From: Orrella marina
Lineage (GTDB): Bacteria > Pseudomonadota > Gammaproteobacteria > Burkholderiales > Burkholderiaceae_B
Direction of reading: 5' to 3'
DNA length: 64,000 nt
Assembly: GCF_003058465.1 (NCBI RefSeq)
Contig: NZ_CP028901.1
Coordinates: forward strand, 186,001-250,000
Below, one piece after another: positions 54,237 through 62,000 of this stretch. The translations under genes and the position numbers were made by a program. Under the pieces are notes generated by a model. The model saw only the letters and a program-made list of their open reading frames with translations. It was not told the origin of the DNA and did not search any database. The number at the start of each line of letters is the position of its first letter. The stretch's first letter is position 1.

Positions 54237-54504
54237 TATAGAACCATCAGAGACGGACACGGCAGCAATGGATAGGAGGCAACCTAGCGTTTATAGGATC
54301 TTTATGTTCTTTGGTGCATTGCAGTTTGGCATCGTCTTTCAGATCCGTGTTATCCGAAAAGTCGTTTGTCCTGAGAGATTCAGCTTCGGTGGTGCCAGCA
54401 GAAAAAATGCCCTGGTGTCCTGTTGGTAATATAGAGGGTGTCGTGTTGATCGGTTGGGACCCATGTCCTTGTTTCATTCAACAGACATCGTTGAATGCTG
54501 TTGA

Positions 54505-55557
54505 ATGACTTTCGAGTCATTCAATAAACTGGTTAGCAAGTATCTGTCGAAGCGAGAGGCTCCTTTGCATATTCTTATCCCTGTTTTCTTCAAAGCGGCA
54601 CATGGGGGCCTGCATGAGAACATACTTGCGACTGCTCGTCATTTGATCATAAGCGGACATAGCGCGACGATTGTATGTCCACCAGGGTCTTTTTCAGATT
54701 CGCTGGCAGAATATGGGATCGGAGTTGTACGAACCAACTACGCTAATTACGATGATCTTCTGCAGTCAGTCCTGGATTTACACAGGCAACGGCCGATTAG
54801 CCTAGTTCACGCGCACCCGTTCGCGTCACGCAAGTTTGGACTGGTGGTCGCAGAACGCTTGAATATTCCTTTTGTGCTTACGATTCACGGGAAATATACG
54901 GACGACCTTTCCAGTTACGAATCCAAGGTTGCGACTGTCCTGACCGTTTCATCTGTAATACGGGACTACCTATTGCAGGAGTCTCAGATTTCGCCAGAAA
55001 GAATGGTGAATATTCCTAATGTTCCGGATCAAAAACTGTTTTCTCCTCGGGAATCTTCGGGTGAGGTAGAGAGAGAAGGTTCATCCGAGAAGATTCGTAT
55101 TTCGCTAGTGTCTCGGTTGGATCAAGACAAGCAATTCATTCTGGATGTTTTTTCTGATGCGGTCGAGTACGCTTCAAGTCAATTTTCTGGTTTGATCGAT
55201 TGGATTGTTGTCGGAGATGGTACCCAGTCCGAAAAGTTTCAACTCAGGCTCGATAAAGTGCGTGGAGAAAATCCGGTGTCTTTTGTTGGGTGGCTTGAAG
55301 GTCAGGAACTTCGAGATGCTTATCGATCAAGCTCGTGTGTGATCGCGCCGGGGCGTTGTGCAATTGAGGCGATGGCCTGCGCGGTTCCGGTGATCGCGGT
55401 TGGGAGCAAAGGTTACACTGGTCTGGTTTGCGACGAAAACTGGCAAACAGGTGTTTACACGAATTTCGGCGGTGTGGGTAATAAACATAGCGAATACTGT
55501 CCTGAGGACGTACAGAAAGATCTTTATCGAGTTCTCGCATCTGCAACCTACAGATAA
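54505..55557 (+). CDS. Glycosyltransferase family 4-like protein, probably cut short by a TAA
   Basis: The protein has 350 residues of GT-B fold. The N-terminal domain has ILIPVFFKAAHGGLHENILA and VHAHPFASRKFGLVVAERL. The C-terminal domain has SLVSRLDQDKQFILDVFSD, VGDGTQSEKF and AIEAMACAVPVIAVGSKGY, the GT4 nucleotide-sugar site. After the TAA at 55555-55557 the same frame continues LGEFSNQLIRLFFNEKHVHD and QLLGVYYLAVAS, which looks like the expected last helix. The loss is small, so activity may survive. It is followed by a methyltransferase gene on the same strand. Confidence 0.75.
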   Translation: MTFESFNKLVSKYLSKREAPLHILIPVFFKAAHGGLHENILATARHLIISGHSATIVCPPGSFSDSLAEYGIGVVRTNYANYDDLLQSVLDLHRQRPISLVHAHPFASRKFGLVVAERLNIPFVLTIHGKYTDDLSSYESKVATVLTVSSVIRDYLLQESQISPERMVNIPNVPDQKLFSPRESSGEVEREGSSEKIRISLVSRLDQDKQFILDVFSDAVEYASSQFSGLIDWIVVGDGTQSEKFQLRLDKVRGENPVSFVGWLEGQELRDAYRSSSCVIAPGRCAIEAMACAVPVIAVGSKGYTGLVCDENWQTGVYTNFGGVGNKHSEYCPEDVQKDLYRVLASATYR

Positions 55558-55719
55558 AAACTCGGAGAGTTCTCCAATCAGCTGATACGACTGTTTTTTA
55601 ATGAAAAACATGTCCATGACCAGTTGCTTGGTGTTTATTATTTAGCAGTAGCTTCCCATGACTTGAACACTAGTGACAGGCGTTCCAAAGTTCAATTTTC
55701 TAAAGATGGCAGATCCTCG

Positions 55720-56538
55720 ATGCAGAAAGATCAAAATACCCCCGCAGTAGACGTCGACATCAAACGAGTCGAAACGGTACTGCTTAAGGCGACCAAGGAC
55801 GCGTCTTCCAAAAGTACGAGAGATCTGCTGATCGTACAGAATCGACTGTACGCTCAGTTGGAAAAGTTAGGATGGCTGACGCGTTCCCTCAAGCTTTCCT
55901 ATTCTTTGCCCGCTTTACGTGGCTGGGCAGCTTCGCCTGATGTCTTGCTCTTGTTGCACGAGCACGTTCGCCAACACAGACCGAGACTGGTGGTTGAGTT
56001 TGGTAGTGGTAGCTCTACACTGGTGATTGCTGACGCGATACGCCAAAATGGATTCGGTAAGCTGGTGTCCTTCGAGCACTCAACAGATTTCGCTGACCAG
56101 ACCTTGAGTTATCTGGTGCGTGAGAACCTGGATGTCTGGGTTGACTTGCGTGTCAACGACTTGACGGCATGGGAAAAGGATCACTTGGCGTCGCGAGGCA
56201 GTTCCGATGCTTCTGATGCGCAGGATCCACCTGAACTTCGCTGGTACGACGCCAGTCAAATGTCGGATCTTGAGGGTATCGATCTGCTCTTTGTGGACGG
56301 TCCTCCAGGAGGAACCTGCAAGTATTCGAGATACCCGGCATTACCGTCACTCGCAGAGAGACTCTCTCCAGACGCCGAAGTGTGGATGGACGACACCATT
56401 CGACAGGAAGAAAAAGATATCTGCGCCGACTGGGCCGAAAAACACGGGATGACGGTTGAGTACATCGATTTCGAGAAAGGTCTGGGTAAACTTCGACGTA
56501 TCAACACGAAGCCTCGGTACATTGATCGTCGTTATTAA
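55720..56538 (+). CDS. Class I SAM-dependent methyltransferase-like protein
   Basis: The protein has 272 residues from the ATG at 55720. RPRLVVEFGSGSSTLVIADA is the SAM-binding motif I, LVSFEHSTDFADQTLSYL follows motif II, and LLFVDGPPGGTCKYSRYPAL and AEVWMDDTIRQEEKDICADW fit the Methyltransf_24 type. The acceptor is unknown; pairing with a glycosyltransferase suggests a sugar or glycan. The same frame is open back to the glycosyltransferase stop, so a fused ancestor is possible. Confidence 0.75.
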   Translation: MQKDQNTPAVDVDIKRVETVLLKATKDASSKSTRDLLIVQNRLYAQLEKLGWLTRSLKLSYSLPALRGWAASPDVLLLLHEHVRQHRPRLVVEFGSGSSTLVIADAIRQNGFGKLVSFEHSTDFADQTLSYLVRENLDVWVDLRVNDLTAWEKDHLASRGSSDASDAQDPPELRWYDASQMSDLEGIDLLFVDGPPGGTCKYSRYPALPSLAERLSPDAEVWMDDTIRQEEKDICADWAEKHGMTVEYIDFEKGLGKLRRINTKPRYIDRRY

Positions 56539-56622
56539 GATTCAGATCTAACAGGCGTTCACCCAGAGGCAGTGCTCCGGGGTCAGTACTGACTCGGAGT
56601 TTCACGGAGTCCCGGGTCTGAA

Positions 56623-56660
56623 TACGAATCGCACGAATCGCACGAATCGTACGAATCGTA
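56623..56660. repeat. 9-bp ACGAATCGC/T tandem repeat
   Basis: Four to five units of ACGAATCGC or ACGAATCGT stand in the 184-bp convergent spacer between the methyltransferase and the oxoamine synthase genes. Confidence 0.65.
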
Positions 56661-56722
56661 CAAATAGCGTATTTTTTGACAGTATTCGATGATGGGGCCT
56701 TCCGTTCGCGTTCAGACTCGGT

Positions 56723-58063
56723 TCAGATCGAGGCGATGGCCTCTGCCGTTGCTTTGACAGTGAAGTCGATTTGCTCAGGCGTATGCTGGCAAGACAGGAA
56801 GAACCTTAATCGAGCCGCTTTTTCCGGAACAGCCGGGTAGAGAATCGGCTGCACGTTGATCCCACGCTTAAAGAGTGCGTTCGACAGACGTCCTGCTCTG
56901 AGAGAACTTCCCAGAATCACGGGTGCAATGGCTATACCCTGACTCAGTCCCGTATCCAGGCCCGCACTCTTTGCTTTCTCAAGAAAATACTGGCTGCGCT
57001 CATGCAGTTGCACCACTCGCTCTGGTTCCGCCTGCATACAGGACAGCGCAGCATTCGATGCCGCCGCCATCGGGGGCGGCATGCCGACACTGTAAAGAAA
57101 CCCGGGCGCCAGAAAACGAAGATTGTCGATGAGTGCACCGCCACCCGCGATGTAACCACCACACCCGGCGAGCGTCTTGCTAAGCGTGCCCATCCAGATG
57201 TCTACGTCGCTACCAGCCATGCCAAAGTGCTCTCGCAGGCCCAGTCCGTGCGTACCCATGGTGCCAAACGAGTGCGCCTCATCGACCATCAGGAAGCAAT
57301 AGTGACGGCGTTTGATCTCCACCAGTCTTGGTAAATCCGGGAAGTCGCCATCCATGCTGTACATCCCCTCGGCGATCACGAGCACCCGTTCGTGACGGAT
57401 ACGCTGTTCCGAGAGAATGGCTTCGAGTCTCGCGTAATCGTTATGTGGGAACGATAGCCGTGTCGCACCTGAGAGCTTGATGCCCTGCAAGATGCTGTTG
57501 TGACAGAGTTCGTCGTGTACGATCAAGTCGCGCGGCCCAAAAAGATGGCCCAGTGTGGTGACATTGGTGGCGTGACCACTCACAAACACCAGCGCTGCCT
57601 CACAGTCATATGCCTTGGCCAGCGCCTGTTCAAGGGAGCGGTGCAAAGGCCGTTCGCCAGAGACCGAACGACTCGCAGAAGACGAGGTGCCGTAAGTGTC
57701 AATCGCCTGCTTGGCCGCAGCATTGACCGCCGGGTGTCCGGCGAGTCCCAGGTAGTTGTAGCTCGAGAAATTGATGTATGTGTGACCATCAATCTGCGTC
57801 GTGGCACCGGCTACGCCAGTGTGCTGCCTGAAAAACGGGTCTTCAATGCCAAGCCGCTCCGCCCCAGTTGCGATCAGCTTCACCTGCTGATAGGCAGGAT
57901 GGTGGCGAAACGAGTAATAGGCTTCAGGCACGGGGTGCGCAGACGAGCGTGGCAGGGTCGATGGCGTCGCCTGTTCGACCTGCTGCAGCCGTCGTGCCAG
58001 TGCCTTCTGAATCAGTTTGTCTTTCAGTTGCGATGAAAGACCAGGCCGGGAGCGGTGCGACAT
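56723..58063 (-). CDS. Alpha-oxoamine synthase (PLP-dependent, AONS/SPT-like) linked to the polyketide synthase
   Basis: The protein has 446 residues. An N-terminal extension of about 60 residues precedes the AONS fold: INFSSYNYLGLAGHPAV, ALVFVSGHATNVTTLGHLFG, MVDEAHSFGTMGTHGLGLRE and the PLP lysine in MGTLSKTLAGCGGYIAGG. Such enzymes join an amino acid to an acyl thioester with loss of CO2. Its ATG shares one base with the stop of the polyketide synthase (TAATG), so it most likely releases the polyketide chain from the carrier protein as an amino-ketone. Biotin synthesis (bioF) is unlikely in this setting. Confidence 0.85.
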   Translation of the reverse strand: MSHRSRPGLSSQLKDKLIQKALARRLQQVEQATPSTLPRSSAHPVPEAYYSFRHHPAYQQVKLIATGAERLGIEDPFFRQHTGVAGATTQIDGHTYINFSSYNYLGLAGHPAVNAAAKQAIDTYGTSSSASRSVSGERPLHRSLEQALAKAYDCEAALVFVSGHATNVTTLGHLFGPRDLIVHDELCHNSILQGIKLSGATRLSFPHNDYARLEAILSEQRIRHERVLVIAEGMYSMDGDFPDLPRLVEIKRRHYCFLMVDEAHSFGTMGTHGLGLREHFGMAGSDVDIWMGTLSKTLAGCGGYIAGGGALIDNLRFLAPGFLYSVGMPPPMAAASNAALSCMQAEPERVVQLHERSQYFLEKAKSAGLDTGLSQGIAIAPVILGSSLRAGRLSNALFKRGINVQPILYPAVPEKAARLRFFLSCQHTPEQIDFTVKATAEAIASI

Positions 58064-59003
58064 TATCGTTGTTCACCCTTGGATGCGGGTTCGATGGTGG
58101 ACAGAATTTCTTCGATCTGTTCCGTCGTTATGTCAGCAGCGTGCTGTCTGGCAAGATGATGCGCCTGAGACTGCAAGGCAGCATCCTGCGCAGGTGACTC
58201 AATTTCCCCTGAAGTTCCGTCCCCGCCAGTACCACCGGCGTTACCAATCCCGCCAGACTGACGCATCTGTTTGAGCAACAGCGCTGCCAGCTTGCTCAGC
58301 GTGTGGTTATCGGCGAGTGACATGGTCGGCAGGGACTGTCCAAACCGGTTTTCAATGGCCAGCATCAATTCAACACCCATCAATGAATCCAAGCCAATAT
58401 CGTACAACGATGTATCGGCTTCAAGCTTGTCAGGGGAAATACGGAGAATTTCCGCCACCTCTGTGCGCAGCATATCCATGAAGATCGGCAGCAGTTCCTC
58501 GTCACTCATGGTGTCAAGCAGCGCCTGAATCTCCGAGGACTGGCCGCCGCCATCGGCTGCATCAGGCGAAAGCGCTGCGATTTCGCTGAACTTCGGGCTG
58601 TTTGCCGAAGGCAGGAAGCGCTTGAGTGCGCGCCATTCGTAATCCAGCACACCTTCACCGGAACGTCCTGACAGCATCAGGCCCTCTAGTGCGTCTAGCG
58701 CTTCGGTTGCCTGCAAGGCTTTGCCGCCCATGCGGTTCTGCAGCGCATCGAGTGTCTCTGTATTGCGTGCCAGAAAGCCTGCATCCTGAATGGCGCCCCA
58801 CAAGGCGCATGTGGCGGCAAGACCTTGCTCGCGCCGCATCTCGCAGAAAGCTTCCAGCCAGGTGTTGGCCGCGACATAGTTGGCCTGCCCTGGATTGCCG
58901 AACAGGGTGGTACCCGATGAGTAGACAATAAAAAAGTCCAGTGGCAAAGCCGTAGTCTGTTCCATTGTCAGACGATGCAGGTTTAGTGCACCCAGGATCT
59001 TGG
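58063..59003 (-). CDS. Polyketide synthase C-terminal piece: second half of KR and carrier protein
   Basis: This frame begins inside the ketoreductase (ILGALNLHRLTMEQTTAL) and holds its catalytic Tyr/Asn region, FFIVYSSGTTLFGNPGQANY and VAANTW. A linker and an acyl carrier protein follow, with the phosphopantetheine Ser in DIGLDSLMGVELML. The last 60 residues are Gly/Ala/Gln-rich. A one-base deletion at a G4 run (59002-59005) separates it from the upstream frame; with five G the two would be one protein. An in-frame ATG at 58965 exists but would start inside a domain. Confidence 0.8.
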
Positions 59004-62000
59004 GGCCATCACGGCCTGGATCTTGTCATGATCCAGGTTCATGATGAGGCTGTCTTCAAATACCGCCGCTGCGTGCACGATACCCTTGAGTGGTGGCATA
59101 TCCTTCATCTCGTGCTGCAATACACGCTTGACATCATCTGCAAGGGTGATGTCGCAAGGCGGAGCGATCACGGTCACACCCTTGTGCTGAAACTCTGCGA
59201 CGGCCTCTTGCGCCTGCTCGGTCACCGCACCGCGTCGTCCAAGCAGCACCAGATGCCGCGCACCCTTCTCGGTAAGCCACTGGGCAGTGCGCAGTCCGAA
59301 CCCGGAAAGTCCACCTGTTACCAGATAGCTGGCATTGGCATCCAGTTGCACGCCATCGTGACGCAACCCATCCTGACGGGCGTCGCTTGATGAGTCTGAA
59401 CCTGAACTACTGGCAGTACCAGCACCGGATCCTGTTGCTCCAGCCGAACGGGTTGACACCTTCACCGGTACGGGGACACCATCGTTGTAGGTGACCACAA
59501 TCTTGCCGATATGACGGGCTTGCTGCATCTGGCGGAATGCATCCAGTGCATGGGCCGCCTCGTGTGCTTCGTATGGAAGCGGGTAGAGGACCCCTTCTTC
59601 AAACAGGTTCATTACCTGTCTGAAGAGCTGGCTGGTCAGGTCAGGACGTACCTTCATGAGCTGATCAGCGTCAATGCCGAAGTAGCTCACGTTATTGCGG
59701 AATGGCCGCAGACCGATACGAGAGTTCTCGTAAAAGTCGCGCTTGCCAAGCTCCAGGAATCGCCCGAATGGCTTGAGCACCTGAAGGTTCCTGTTGATGG
59801 CTTCTCCGCTCAGGGAGTTCAGCACCACATCCACACCTTGCCCGTTGGTGTCGCGCAGAATCTCGTCTGCAAAGTCCAGATGGCGTGAGCTGTAGATATG
59901 CTCGATACCGAGCAGACGCAACAGATCCTGCTTGGCAGCGGATCCTGCGGTTGCGTACACTTTGGCGCCTTGCCAGAGAGCAATCTGGATTGCAGCCAGA
60001 CCCACGCCACCGGCTGCACCATGAATCAGCACCGATTCACCAGGCTGCAGACGCGCCTGATGGATCAGGGCGTAGTAGGCTGTAAAGAAGGTGCTGGGCA
60101 CCGTTGCCGCCGATTCGAACGACATCCCTTGCGGCAGCAGTGCCAGGGCACTGGACGTCGTGATCGCGAAGTTGGTAAAGCCATGGGGCCCAAAACCAAC
60201 CACTTCGTCGCCAGACTTGTAATCGGTGACTTCGTCTCCAACACGGGAGACCACGCCGGCAAACTCCAGACCGATGCTCGCTCCGGCAAATCCGTTCTCG
60301 ACAGCCTCATCAGACAGAAGTCCGAGCGTGTACATCACGTCACGGAAATTCAGGCCGGTTGCTTTCACGGCAATTTCAACTTCGTGATCCTGCAGGGCGG
60401 GACGGTCCACCGCCTCCCAGCGAAGGTTGCGCAACTGGCCAGGCATGTCAAATCCCAGACGGATCTGACGCGATTGCAACAAATCAGGCGAGAACTCTGC
60501 TGTGCTCTGGCTTTGCCCGGTATGATGCTCGCCTGGCTTGCATGCCTTGGCTGGCGGTGCAGGCAGTGCACGCAGACGGGGCACTGAACGCATACCGGCG
60601 CGGCTGAACACGATCTCCTGCTCGGCGTCGGGATCTCGCACTTCCTGTGCCCAGGCTTGAGCCTGTCTCGTGACAGTCTGCGCGTCGCAGGTTGCTGCAA
60701 ATTCGAAGGTGACCAGGCGCGCGGTGGTGCCGCTGACCTCATTCATCAGTGTGCGCATGAACCCGGATACGGCAGCATCTGCCAGATTCTGCATTGCAGG
60801 GACCCAGTACTGGCCGGTGAACTGCACACTTTGCAGAGTCTTTGCTGCGTGTGCAATGTCAGCGCAACGCTGCGCCTGGTTGGCCAGAATGCCCGGTGAG
60901 TCTGACTCATCTGTTACCCCCAGCAATCCTCTGAGGTCGATGATGTGTGCCGGGCGCCTGGTTTCGTCGCCATCAGGCGTTGTGTTGACCTGTTCGCAGA
61001 AAGCTGCAAGTAACTGCTCGATTTCGTCCTGCGTGCCAGCGCATGACACTGCCTTCGCGTCAAGACTGAGCTCAAGCGAGTGCACGAATGTCGCTTTCAG
61101 TTCAGCCAGCAAGGCCAAACCCGGGTCCTTGGGATGATCAGTATGCTGATCGGTCAGAATCAGGCAGTGTTCTGGCAGACGAGTCTGGACGGCCTGAGTG
61201 GCCTGAGTGGTCTGAGTGGCTTGTACTGGTTCACGTGATTGATTTGATTCACCAGTCGTCTGCTTCTCAGTCGCCTGCTTTTGTGCAAACAGCAGGTACG
61301 GTCCGCTCACCCCTGTACCCTCATCGGTGGGCCACAACGCAAGACGTTTGACGGGCTTTCCGCATAGCGTTTCAACTTCGTGTGCCCATGTCTGGGCACC
61401 AAACTGGCAGGCACCCACGCCCGCGCTGCCCGGAATGCCCTGGGTGCCCTGGGCTGGGCTTTCAGCAGCGAGCAAGGCCTGGACCCAGTCGGATGTGTTC
61501 GCGCCGACCACCATCAGGACACCGTCGGGAAGCAGGCGTGAGCAAGCCCAGCGCAACATCCGCTGGCCCTCATCCGGCGTATCAGCATCGAGCACCACAA
61601 TGGCCATCTGCAGGCAGACCTCTTCAGGATCCGCACTCAGTTGCTCGTCTAGTGTGGGTACAGATTGTGCGGTGTACAGGATCAGGTCTGCGTTCAACCC
61701 TTGTGTGCAGGCACTGCCGAACCAGGGTTCACCAGCACTGATCTCGGTAACAAACACCTTCTGACCAGGCTCGAGTTCGCTCAGCGCGTACTGCAGACGC
61801 TGATGGATCGACTGCTCAAGTGCATGCATGCCGTGCGGGCCGACCAGCACCGGCAGCATGGTGCTCCAGGACCAGTCGCTGGAACCGGCGTTGTTGCCAG
61901 GTGTCGGTTCTTCTTGCTCTGGGCCTTGTGTACCAGACAACTCAATTTCCGTGGTGCTGGAATAGCTGGTGTTGCCTTGCGCTGACTGCTCGGCTTTCCA

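Noticed and set aside
56723..58063. bioF (biotin synthesis) for the PLP enzyme
   Set aside because: No other bio genes are present and the start is fused by a one-base overlap to a polyketide synthase stop, favouring chain release.
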